Part shown: piece after piece, positions 7,735 through 14,983 of the stretch | Position numbering within the stretch: the first letter of the stretch is position 1 | Layout of the letters: every line of letters begins with the position of its first letter | Source: Methylomonas sp. | GTDB taxonomy: Bacteria; Pseudomonadota; Gammaproteobacteria; Methylococcales; Methylomonadaceae | Assembly (NCBI GenBank): GCA_026988195.1 | Contig: JALSLS010000254.1 | Location: 1-16,099, forward strand | DNA: 16,099 nucleotides | Direction: 5' to 3' | The notes under the pieces: generated by a model | What the model saw: only the letters and a program-made list of their open reading frames with translations | Told to the model about the DNA's origin: nothing | The model's database searches: none | Translations under genes and position numbers: made by a program

Positions 7735-7898
7735 TATACTTCGCACGGTCACGACTGCGGAATTTATAAGCTGCTGATTTTTGTCTATAGCAAGGTGCTG
7801 AAACAGGCGCATAGCAAGCTACGCAACTGTTTCAGCACCGCAGCTATTGGCAAAAACTCAGCGGTTAGAAATCCGCAGTCGTGACCGTGCGAAGTATA
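7735..7898. repeat. 164-bp long inverted repeat, MITE-like
   Basis: The termini 7735-7761 and 7872-7898 are perfect 27-bp inverted repeats, starting TATACTTCGCACGGTCACGA. Inside, GGTGCTGAAACAG (7794-7806) and CTGTTTCAGCACC (7827-7839) are a perfect 13-bp pair. The sequence between the outer and inner arms is also an imperfect inverted copy (GCTGATTTTTGTCTATAGC against GCTGAGTTTTTGCCAATAGC). So almost the whole element folds on itself. The ends can be read as TACTTCGC...GCGAAGTA flanked by TA on both sides, which would fit a TA-targeting (IS630/mariner-type) non-autonomous element. This assignment is inference; no transposase is present. Confidence 0.7.
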
Positions 7899-7944
7899 TA
7901 CAGACACCTGTTAAAAGACGAGTGGGTTAGAGAGCTTGGTGGTT

Positions 7945-7988
7945 GAAAGTCGGGGGTACCTAGGCAGTAGCCCCAATACCCCCCTTTC
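7945..7988. repeat. G/C-rich imperfect hairpin
   Basis: GAAAGTCGGGGGTA (7945-7958) faces TACCCCCCTTTC (7977-7988), pairing at about 12 positions with a two-base offset, around an 18-base loop that contains CCTAGG. It lies between two larger repeats. Its function is unknown, and it may be a remnant of another dispersed element. Confidence 0.4.
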
Positions 7989-7996
7989 ACAAATGC

Positions 7997-8200
7997 ATTC
8001 CCATGCTGAAGCGCACTGCCATTAAGTTAAGGATACTGTAGGATGGGCAAAGTGATAGCGTGCCCATCAATTCAGCACGATGCCATTGATGGGCACGTCG
8101 TACCTCCTTTGCCCATCCTACTTTTGAAGCTTAACTTAATGGCAGTGACGCTGGAGCGAGGGAACTATTTTGGTGGGTTATTATTGCCCGTTACCTAAGC
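7997..8200. repeat. Triple-nested inverted repeat downstream of the response regulator gene
   Basis: Three concentric stems are seen. The outermost perfect one is CACTGCCATTAAGTTAAG (8014-8031) with CTTAACTTAATGGCAGTG (8130-8147), 18 bp. The middle one is GTAGGATGGGCAAAG (8038-8052) with its complement (8107-8121), 15 bp. The inner one is CGTGCCCATCAA (8059-8070) with TTGATGGGCACG (8086-8097), 12 bp. Further out, TTCCCATGCTGAAGCG (from 7998) and the complement of CGCTGGAGCGAGGGAA are a weaker pair. Then 8160-8200 is the shared end block GGGAACTATTTTGGTGGGTT...ACCTAAG, which reaches the stop codon of the response regulator. Similar layouts occur at 5975-6145 and around 1738-1908. Possible terminator or mRNA stabiliser for the kinase operon. 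Confidence 0.7.
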
Positions 8201-9306
8201 TAACAAGTTAACTCTATCAAAGTAATATCATCAAACTGCTTTTCATGTCCTTTAAATTGTTCAACTGCATCACTTAGAAAACTTATTTCAGCATTTGTGG
8301 TTAATAATTGTTCAATAAGCTGTTCAAAACGTGCTTGCCCAAACTCCTCTTTTTCTGAATTAATCACTTCTGTTATACCATCAGAAAAAGCATAAACTCT
8401 GTCACCAGGCTTCACATCAAAATGAACAGCATCATCAAAATCTTGTTTAATAATTCCTAAGGCTAATAAACTTGAAGGAGTCTTCTGCCATAATTTACAA
8501 TCTCGGTAAATTAAAGCATCAGACATGCCACAATTCAAGATAGTTAAAGCCTGTCCATCAGGACTTAATTCTATAAATACAGCACCTAGAAATAACCCTG
8601 TGGGCATTTTTTCTAGCATTTGCCGATTAATTTCAGTGGCTATTTCGTTCAATGCAATCCCTTTAGCTGTCATAGTATAAAACACGTCATAGACAATTGG
8701 CCCACCTACAGCTGCAACTAAGCCATGTCCGGTAAAATCTCCCATCAATACATAACGAGCTTTATCGGGTGTTAAAGCTGATAGCATAATATCTCCCGAA
8801 GTTTTTTCCACAGGACAGTCTAGTGTTCTAAGCTGTGAGCCATCAAAGGGTTTTGACGCTCGCATTTTTAAAATAATATTTTCAATAACTTCTTTCTCAT
8901 AAATCATCAGATCTTGGGTCTTTTTTAGCTTAGTTTGTAAGTCTAAAATACGTTGCCCAGCTTTTATTCGAGCTTGTAACTCTTCATTAATAAAGGGCTT
9001 AACAATATAATCATTCGCCCCCGCATCAAGAGCTGAAACAATATCTTTAGTTTCCGTCCGTCCTGTTAATAAAATAATAAAGGGGGGGTTATCTGTTTCT
9101 AGCGCTCTAATCCTTTTACATAAATCAACCCCATTTAATTTTGGCATTTCCCAATCAATCAACAACAGCTTAATATCAGACTCTTGAAAGACTTGCCAAG
9201 CCTGTTCGCCATCTTCAGTCACTATCGGGTCATACCCCCACTTCCGAGTCACATATTCCAACACCGTTCTAGACGTTAGACTATCCTCTGCAATCAGCAA
9301 TTTCAT
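8200..9306 (-). CDS. Response regulator with PP2C/SpoIIE-type serine phosphatase output
   Basis: Cytoplasmic two-domain signalling protein of 368 residues. Residues 1 to about 115 are a receiver with acidic pair E7/D8, phospho-acceptor D51 (in LLIDWEMPKLNG), T81 and K103-P104. A coiled-coil-like linker (about 116-147) leads to a PP2C/SpoIIE domain. That domain has SGD at 170-172, MGDFTGHG (188-195), SDGITE (308-313) and QFDDITLI (357-364), giving the metal-binding aspartates D172, D190, D309 and D360. Proteins of this build (RsbU/RssB-like) usually dephosphorylate an anti-sigma antagonist; no such partner is in the window. The ATG overlaps the kinase stop by 4 bp (ATGA). An AAGGAA ribosome binding site sits inside the kinase gene (9320-9315), so the two are translationally linked and D51 is the likely final acceptor of the kinase's phosphate. 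Confidence 0.9.
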   Translation of the reverse strand: MKLLIAEDSLTSRTVLEYVTRKWGYDPIVTEDGEQAWQVFQESDIKLLLIDWEMPKLNGVDLCKRIRALETDNPPFIILLTGRTETKDIVSALDAGANDYIVKPFINEELQARIKAGQRILDLQTKLKKTQDLMIYEKEVIENIILKMRASKPFDGSQLRTLDCPVEKTSGDIMLSALTPDKARYVLMGDFTGHGLVAAVGGPIVYDVFYTMTAKGIALNEIATEINRQMLEKMPTGLFLGAVFIELSPDGQALTILNCGMSDALIYRDCKLWQKTPSSLLALGIIKQDFDDAVHFDVKPGDRVYAFSDGITEVINSEKEEFGQARFEQLIEQLLTTNAEISFLSDAVEQFKGHEKQFDDITLIELTC

Positions 9307-12300
9307 TCAATTGTTTCCTTCATAGCTGTTTGTGTTTGTATATAACTTTGTTCAAGTATAGTTAAATACTGACAAATATCTGTCAATTTTTTATTCTTTC
9401 CAGCTTGTTCAATTTTTAATGCTAAATTACTTAAGGCTATGGCACCTACATTTAATGCTGCACCTTTTATTTTATGAGCCTGAGCCGTGATATTTTCAAT
9501 TTCTTGTTGTTCTACAAAACCTTTTAGCTGTTCAATTTGAACCGGCATATCCGCTAAAAAAGTATCTGCAATAATTTTAATAAGCTCTTGGTCATTCATT
9601 AACCTCGCACTCATTTCATCATAATCAAAAATAATGATATCCTCTTCACCTGACTTAATGGCTTCAGTCTCATTGATTTCCACACTTGAATCATTTGATT
9701 CTTTTGCTAACCATTTTTCTAATATTGTAGCTAGTTTTTTAGGGTCAACCGGTTTAGCAATAAAATCATCCATACCCGCTGCAAAGCATTTTTCTTTATC
9801 ACCTTGCATGGCATTAGCGGTCATCGCAACGATAATGGTTTGATGATTTAATACGGCAGACTGAGAGTCCCGAATGTTTTTGGTTGCGGTATAGCCATCC
9901 ATAACAGGCATTTGGCAATCCATAAAAACCAGGTCGTATACCGACTTTTCTAATAAATTAATAGCTTCCAGCCCATTGTTAGCTAACTCAGTCTCTATAC
10001 CAAATTTTTCTAACATGCCTTTGGCAACTAACTGGTTAGTATTATTATCATCAACAACCAAGGTTTTTGCCTTAAACTTAGGGTATTGCTCGCGCGCCGT
10101 ATAAGGTTTCAGCAATACTGTACCAGCCTTATTATCCTGTATATTAGCAAGTTGCAACAATGTACTATACAATTCAGACTGATGAATGGGCTTACTTAAA
10201 TAAGCAGAAAACCCCAGTTCTTGTATTTTATCCGCATCAATCCGTTGTCCCCTAGAGGTTAATAGCGCCAAACTAATATCTGAAAACTGTTTTTTGCTAA
10301 GAATCATTTCAGCTAGCGTAGATCTACTCATATCCTGCATTTTCATATCTATAAGCGCCATACTGAAAGGTTTGTTCTGTGCAGTAGCATCATAAAGAGC
10401 TTGTAGAGCAGAAGAGCCACTATCAACAAGTAAATGGGGAACAGCCCATGCCGTTAAGAACTGCCTAAAAACCTCTCTATTGGTCTCATTATCATCAACA
10501 ACTAATATATATTCACTTTTCAACACATCTGTTTTAAGAGGCGGCTCTTTTGCTTCAGCTTGCTGCAAAGCTAAGGTAAACCAAAAATTTGAACCTTGCC
10601 CTATTTCACTCTGTATTCCAATCTCTCCACCCATGATTTCAACTAACTGTTTTGAGATAGCCAAGCCTAAACCCGTCCCTCCAAATTTACGCGTTGTAGA
10701 CCCATCCGCTTGGCTAAATTTTTGAAATAGCCTAGCTTGCTGCTCATTGCTTAATCCTATCCCTGTATCTGTAACAGAAAACCTTAGCATTGTATCGCCA
10801 ACTTGATTAGACACAAGCTGATAACTAACCGCAACTTGGCCTTGCTCGGTAAATTTAATCGCATTACCTATTAAATTAGTCAAAACCTGTCTTATACGCC
10901 CAGGATCCCCTTTAAACCATTGCGGTAAACTGGGGTTTAGCGAACAAATAAACGCTAGATTTTTTTCATGAACACGTACCGCTAAAGAGTCAGCAATATC
11001 TTCTAGTAAAACACCTAAATTAAAATCTAATATTTCCAGATCTAATTTACCCGCTTCTATTTTAGAAAAATCAAGAATATCGTTAATAATAGTCAATAAT
11101 GACTCAGCACTACGCTTAATCGTTAAAGCACGATGCTGCTGCTCTGATTCTAGCTCATGATCTAGCAATAATTCAGTCATACCAATGACTCCATTCATAG
11201 GTGTGCGAATCTCATGACTCATATTGGCTAAAAATTCGCCTTTTGCTTTATTAGCAATTTCAGCATTTTGTTTCGCTTCAATTAACTCAAATTCAGCTCG
11301 CTTAATTTGAGTTAAGTCTCGCCAAATACAATGAATAACTGTTTTACCCCCAATTAACATAGGAGCAAGTGCCAAAGATACCTCGACAGGAAATACCTCG
11401 CCACATTTTTTCTTATGCATCCATTCAAAACGGTTAACACCTTGGTCAAATGCAATTTTAATCATCTTTTCAGCTTTCACCACTGAATTCTGACCATCAG
11501 GCTGTCTCGAGGGGGAAAACTCTGCTGGTGAATGCTGCATAAGTTGCTCACCATCCTTATATCCCAGCATTTTGGCAGCTGCAGCATTACATTCAACGAA
11601 CTTATCTTGATCAATTAAAAGCATAGCATCTTCAGAAAGCAAAAATAAATCAAGAAAGCGTTGTTCATTTTTTTTCTGTAACTCCTCTGCCTGTTTTCTT
11701 TTCGATATATCTAATAAGGTACCAATCATTCTAATGGGAAAGCCATTTTGATCACGTTCAACCAAGCGCCCTGAATCCAACACCCAAACCCAGCCTCCAT
11801 CTTTATGTCTCAAACGTAATTCACACTCATAGCTTTCTATCTCACCATCAAAATGTTTTTCTAATAGCTGACTAGATCGAGTCAAATCATCTGGATGAAC
11901 TTTACTGGTCCAAGTCTCCATATCTAGGGGGTATAATTCAGCAAGAGTATGACCAGTGATAGCTGCCCAGCGGTCATTAAATTCAACTTCCCCAGTCATT
12001 ACACTCCAATCCCAAACACCAACTCCAGTGCTAGACATAATTAATTCTAGGCGCTCTTTAATTTCCTTTGTGGCAAGGTCAGTTTTTTTTCGTTCAGTTA
12101 TATCGGTTCGAATAGCAATATAGCTAATGGGCTTAGCGTTTTTATTGAAAAAAGGCACAATGGTACTTTCCACCCAATACAAGCGCCCACCTTTCGCTTT
12201 GTTACACAACTCACCATGCCAAACCTTTCCACTGGCTATGGTTTTATACATTTGTTTAAAAAACTCAGTGGAGTGATAAGCCGAGTTTACAATACGATGA

Positions 12301-13817
12301 TTACTTCCTAGCAACTCCTCACGACTATAGCCGCTGAGCTCACAAAATTTATCATTAATTAAGGTAATATTTCCTTTAACATCGGTCACACTTACAATAG
12401 CATGTTGATCTAATGCAAATTTCTGCTCATTAAGTTCAAATAATGCTTTTTGCGCTTGCAACTCACTTTTCTCAAGCTTATTCCATTGTAGTTGTCGAGT
12501 TTGCAACATTTGATTGAAAGACTCAGCCAGTAAACTGATCTCATTATTTCCTGTCACCTCAACACCGGTACTTATATCCCCCGCTTCAACTGCGCGTACA
12601 GTAGTAAGTAATTTTTTAATGGGATGACTAAGCCTTCTTGCTTGAAAAATAGCTAAGGCTATGGCTAAAAAACCTGTAAAAACAACTATTATTATATTTA
12701 ATTGCTTAAGTTGAATGACATAAGCTAAAGCTTTGTCGCGGTCAACCTCACTAAAGAGCGCCCAATTAACCCCCGGAATATGAATTGTATTATGCACCCC
12801 AATCACATATTTTCCATTAGGATCAAGGTACTCAAAAGTATCTTCAGTCATACTCAAATTATGAGTCCCTAAAATACCATGCTCGTTTTTCCAAAGTTTA
12901 AATTGTTGACTTTCTATTTTCTTAGTTAAAACCTCATCAGCACTACCCGATAGCATTTTTGTTCTTAATAACCCATCATCGCCTACAATATAATGCTCAA
13001 TTGCTCCTTTGATGTTATCGGCAGTCTGTTGTTCTGGATCGCTATCAAATATTGTCCAAAGTTCACCTGCTTGATCCAACACATATCTAATCATCGAAGG
13101 CCTAACGGGAGCCCCCCCACCAATAACCGAGAAAACTGCATTCACTTTTAATTGAACCGCTAATACACCCTCCATCTCGCCTAATTCATTTGAAACAGGC
13201 GTCACTATAAAGCCTGCAAGCGTATTATTACTAGGTGCATAAAATTCTAAATCAGAAAACAGAGCCACCTTTTTCTTTAAACTCGCTTTTACCGCTTTCG
13301 AAAAACGTTTATGCCTATACCTCCCTAAAAATAAATTTTCGCCTAAATCAGATTTATGCTTAACGGAATAAAGAACATCACCATTATGATCAATCAAAAA
13401 AAGATCATCAATATAGTCGTAATACTTCATCATCGTCAGCAAATCTGCTTGATTTTCTACCACAATACTTTTCCAGCTATTACTTTTAACAAATTCAGAA
13501 AGCGGCTGACGACTTAACTTTAAACCACTCCGTAATTGACGTAAAAGAAAAGAAGAATTAGGAGCTGCAGCTTGCTTTTCCGCATCTTTAAAGCGGAAAT
13601 CAAACCAATTATGTACAAACTGACTATCTGCCTTAGCAATATCCTTTATATGCGCTACCGCTGTTTTATAAAGTCCATCCGATGCTTGCTGATAACTTAT
13701 ATAAGCAACTAAACTCATAGGTAGCATCGCTAATAATAAAAACCATAACAGTAGAGTTCTACTAATTGAATTTTTAAAACGACCTTTCCATTTATCTTTG
13801 TTATTTATTTTATTCAT
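9303..13817 (-). CDS. Membrane hybrid sensor histidine kinase (Cache-HAMP-3xPAS-HisKA-HATPase-2xREC-Hpt)
   Basis: A 1504-residue inner-membrane phosphorelay kinase. TM1 spans about 21-41. A periplasmic region at 42-370 ends in PGVNWALFSEVDRDKAL, typical of double-Cache sensors. TM2 is at about 373-392 and a HAMP domain follows (about 392-445). PAS domains lie at about 460-578, 583-710 and 718-842, the first two ending in TDITERKK and LDISKRKQ. The HisKA box has H868 in NMSHEIRTPMNG. The ATPase has the N-box N981/N985, DTGIG (1017-1021) and GGTGLGLAIS (1046-1055). Receiver 1 has D1108/D1109, D1157 and K1209. Receiver 2 has D1256/D1257, D1300 and K1355. The C-terminal Hpt has H1448 in AHKIKGAA. 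All phosphotransfer residues are intact, so the relay H868 to receiver to H1448 to the neighbouring regulator is plausible. The ligand is unknown. The build resembles BarA/TorS-type kinases, but the partner here is a phosphatase, not a DNA-binding regulator. Confidence 0.93.
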   Translation of the reverse strand: MNKINNKDKWKGRFKNSISRTLLLWFLLLAMLPMSLVAYISYQQASDGLYKTAVAHIKDIAKADSQFVHNWFDFRFKDAEKQAAAPNSSFLLRQLRSGLKLSRQPLSEFVKSNSWKSIVVENQADLLTMMKYYDYIDDLFLIDHNGDVLYSVKHKSDLGENLFLGRYRHKRFSKAVKASLKKKVALFSDLEFYAPSNNTLAGFIVTPVSNELGEMEGVLAVQLKVNAVFSVIGGGAPVRPSMIRYVLDQAGELWTIFDSDPEQQTADNIKGAIEHYIVGDDGLLRTKMLSGSADEVLTKKIESQQFKLWKNEHGILGTHNLSMTEDTFEYLDPNGKYVIGVHNTIHIPGVNWALFSEVDRDKALAYVIQLKQLNIIIVVFTGFLAIALAIFQARRLSHPIKKLLTTVRAVEAGDISTGVEVTGNNEISLLAESFNQMLQTRQLQWNKLEKSELQAQKALFELNEQKFALDQHAIVSVTDVKGNITLINDKFCELSGYSREELLGSNHRIVNSAYHSTEFFKQMYKTIASGKVWHGELCNKAKGGRLYWVESTIVPFFNKNAKPISYIAIRTDITERKKTDLATKEIKERLELIMSSTGVGVWDWSVMTGEVEFNDRWAAITGHTLAELYPLDMETWTSKVHPDDLTRSSQLLEKHFDGEIESYECELRLRHKDGGWVWVLDSGRLVERDQNGFPIRMIGTLLDISKRKQAEELQKKNEQRFLDLFLLSEDAMLLIDQDKFVECNAAAAKMLGYKDGEQLMQHSPAEFSPSRQPDGQNSVVKAEKMIKIAFDQGVNRFEWMHKKKCGEVFPVEVSLALAPMLIGGKTVIHCIWRDLTQIKRAEFELIEAKQNAEIANKAKGEFLANMSHEIRTPMNGVIGMTELLLDHELESEQQHRALTIKRSAESLLTIINDILDFSKIEAGKLDLEILDFNLGVLLEDIADSLAVRVHEKNLAFICSLNPSLPQWFKGDPGRIRQVLTNLIGNAIKFTEQGQVAVSYQLVSNQVGDTMLRFSVTDTGIGLSNEQQARLFQKFSQADGSTTRKFGGTGLGLAISKQLVEIMGGEIGIQSEIGQGSNFWFTLALQQAEAKEPPLKTDVLKSEYILVVDDNETNREVFRQFLTAWAVPHLLVDSGSSALQALYDATAQNKPFSMALIDMKMQDMSRSTLAEMILSKKQFSDISLALLTSRGQRIDADKIQELGFSAYLSKPIHQSELYSTLLQLANIQDNKAGTVLLKPYTAREQYPKFKAKTLVVDDNNTNQLVAKGMLEKFGIETELANNGLEAINLLEKSVYDLVFMDCQMPVMDGYTATKNIRDSQSAVLNHQTIIVAMTANAMQGDKEKCFAAGMDDFIAKPVDPKKLATILEKWLAKESNDSSVEINETEAIKSGEEDIIIFDYDEMSARLMNDQELIKIIADTFLADMPVQIEQLKGFVEQQEIENITAQAHKIKGAALNVGAIALSNLALKIEQAGKNKKLTDICQYLTILEQSYIQTQTAMKETIE

Positions 13818-14218
13818 ACCTACCGCTAGGAGTTTAACTTGTTTAACTATAATGAGGCTTTTCTAAGATGTTTTAAGTATAGCCCTATAATTTTTGTTCA
13901 CTTAAATTTAGTCAAATCTTTGGCATTGCTTATTTCCTACTCAAAGTAGGGTGCAAATTAAGACTGGACAGTTTATAAATTGTTGGGTGGGCAATTTTTT
14001 TGCCTACTGTGTTGCAGCATTGATGGTGGGCAGAAAAGGTTGCCCACCCTACTTTTTTTGCATGAAAATCTGTTCCGCTTTAAGTGGGTAGCTAAAAAGT
14101 GTGAACCAAGTAATGAAAGATGCTAAATCCTTACCTTTATACTAAGTCTTTTCTAATCCTATTATCTCTTATGGCATAATAGACTTAATTTTAAAATCGA
14201 CCAAAACAATCCCAGCTT
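13818..14218. other. Divergent gap between the kinase and map
   Basis: Promoters for both divergent genes must lie here. The middle is taken by a dispersed repeat (13954-14064). On the kinase side a minus-strand TATACT (13881-13876) is a possible -10 box, with no good -35 at the right distance. A TTGACT (13915-13910) lies 28 bp further up, too far to pair with it. On the map side CATAAT (14175-14180) could be a -10 box, again without a clear -35. No gene is supported. Confidence 0.45.
13954..14064 (+). repeat. GTAGGGTGGGCA palindromic element, copy 2
   Basis: This copy aligns on the plus strand with the minus strand of 624-732. Shared blocks are AAATTAAGAC...ACAGTTTATAAA, TTGGGTGGGCAATTTTTT, GTTGCAGCATTGATGG and TTGCCCACCCTAC followed by a T-run and GCAT. 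The stem is formed by TTGGGTGGGCA (13983-13993) and TGCCCACCCTAC (14041-14052), with one mismatch. A second TGGTGGGCAGAAAA lies inside (14024-14037). A further GTAGGGTG lies at 13946-13953. The T-run after the last stem (14053-14059) would make it terminator-like for plus-strand transcription, but no plus-strand gene ends upstream of it here. Confidence 0.65.
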
Positions 14219-14983
14219 ATGAGCATTTCCATAAAGAACCAATCAGAAATTAACAAAATGCGTATTGCAGGTAAATTGGCTGCTGAAGTTTTAGAAATGA
14301 TCGCTCCACACGTTGTTCCAGGTGTTACCACTAATGAACTTGATCAAATTTGTCACGATTATATTGTTAATCAACAACAAGCTATACCTGCCCCATTAAA
14401 TTACCGCGGATTTCCTAAATCTATTTGCACTTCAATAAACCAGACTATTTGTCATGGTATTCCCTCTGATAAAAAACTTAAAAAAGGCGATATTATCAAT
14501 ATTGATATTACCGTTATTAAAGATGAATATCATGGCGATACCAGTAAAATGTTTTGTGTAGGCCCCGTCGCCCCTTTTGCAAAACGCTTAGTTGATATTA
14601 CTCAGAAAAGCCTTTTTTTAGGGATAGATCAAATAAGACCAGGGGCTACATTAGGGGATATTGGTCATGCCATCCAAAAATTTGCTGAATCAAATCGCTA
14701 TTCAATCGTACAAGAGTTTTGTGGCCACGGAATAGGTAAAAACTTTCATGAAGACCCGCATGTGATGCACTTTGGTAAACCAGGAGAGGGAGAGGTTTTA
14801 GAGGAGGGAATGATCTTTACCATCGAGCCTATGCTTAATATTGGCAAAAGACATATGAAAGTGCTCAAAGATGGTTGGACAGCTGTCACCAAAGATCGTA
14901 GCCTATCCGCGCAATGGGAACATACTATTCTAGTCACCCCTGAGGGGTATGAAATATTAACTTTACGTCAGGAAGAAAAGTGA
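14219..14983 (+). CDS. map: Methionine aminopeptidase, type I
   Basis: Cytoplasmic metalloenzyme that removes the initiator Met from new proteins. At 254 residues it is the standard short type Ia form, without an N-terminal extension. The five metal ligands are D96 (in INIDITV), D107 (in HGDTSKMF), H170 (in CGHGIGKNFHEDP), E203 (in TIEPML) and E234 (in QWEHTILV); the substrate-contacting H79 and H177 are also present. The ATG gives the conserved SIKNQSEINKMRIAG start. No good Shine-Dalgarno sequence is visible before it, which is unusual for a strongly expressed gene. Transcription is divergent from the kinase gene, and glnD follows with a 4-bp overlap; map-glnD is a common gammaproteobacterial order. 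Confidence 0.97.
   Translation: MSISIKNQSEINKMRIAGKLAAEVLEMIAPHVVPGVTTNELDQICHDYIVNQQQAIPAPLNYRGFPKSICTSINQTICHGIPSDKKLKKGDIINIDITVIKDEYHGDTSKMFCVGPVAPFAKRLVDITQKSLFLGIDQIRPGATLGDIGHAIQKFAESNRYSIVQEFCGHGIGKNFHEDPHVMHFGKPGEGEVLEEGMIFTIEPMLNIGKRHMKVLKDGWTAVTKDRSLSAQWEHTILVTPEGYEILTLRQEEK
14970..14975 (+). promoter_or_regulatory. Ribosome binding site that fixes the glnD GTG start
   Basis: AGGAAG lies 4 bases before the GTG at 14980, inside the last codons of map. It supports the GTG start, for which no nearby ATG alternative exists in frame. Confidence 0.65.

Larger units (their letters stand above)
7651..8199. other. Gap upstream of dapA, mostly inverted repeats
   Basis: This gap separates the response regulator 3' end from the dapA start, both on the minus strand. 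It holds the dapA promoter region (7651-7734), a 164-bp long inverted repeat (7735-7898), a G-rich hairpin (7945-7988) and a nested inverted repeat (7997-8200). Together these leave almost no plain sequence. No coding frame, tRNA or transposase fragment is supported. Confidence 0.6.

Noticed and set aside
7651..7735. Lysine riboswitch in the dapA leader
   Set aside because: Only about 85 bp lie between the dapA start and the inverted repeat, with the -10 box inside it, so the transcribed leader is too short for an L-box, and no L-box motifs were seen.
5975..8200. CRISPR-like array from the repeated arms
   Set aside because: The repeats are inverted pairs spread over kilobases between genes. 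They are not regularly spaced direct repeats, and no cas gene is present.
13876..13915. TTGACT and TATACT as a promoter for the kinase
   Set aside because: The spacing is 28 bp, too long for a normal sigma-70 promoter.
14746..14937. Minus-strand open frame inside map
   Set aside because: It is an antisense shadow of the map metal-binding region.
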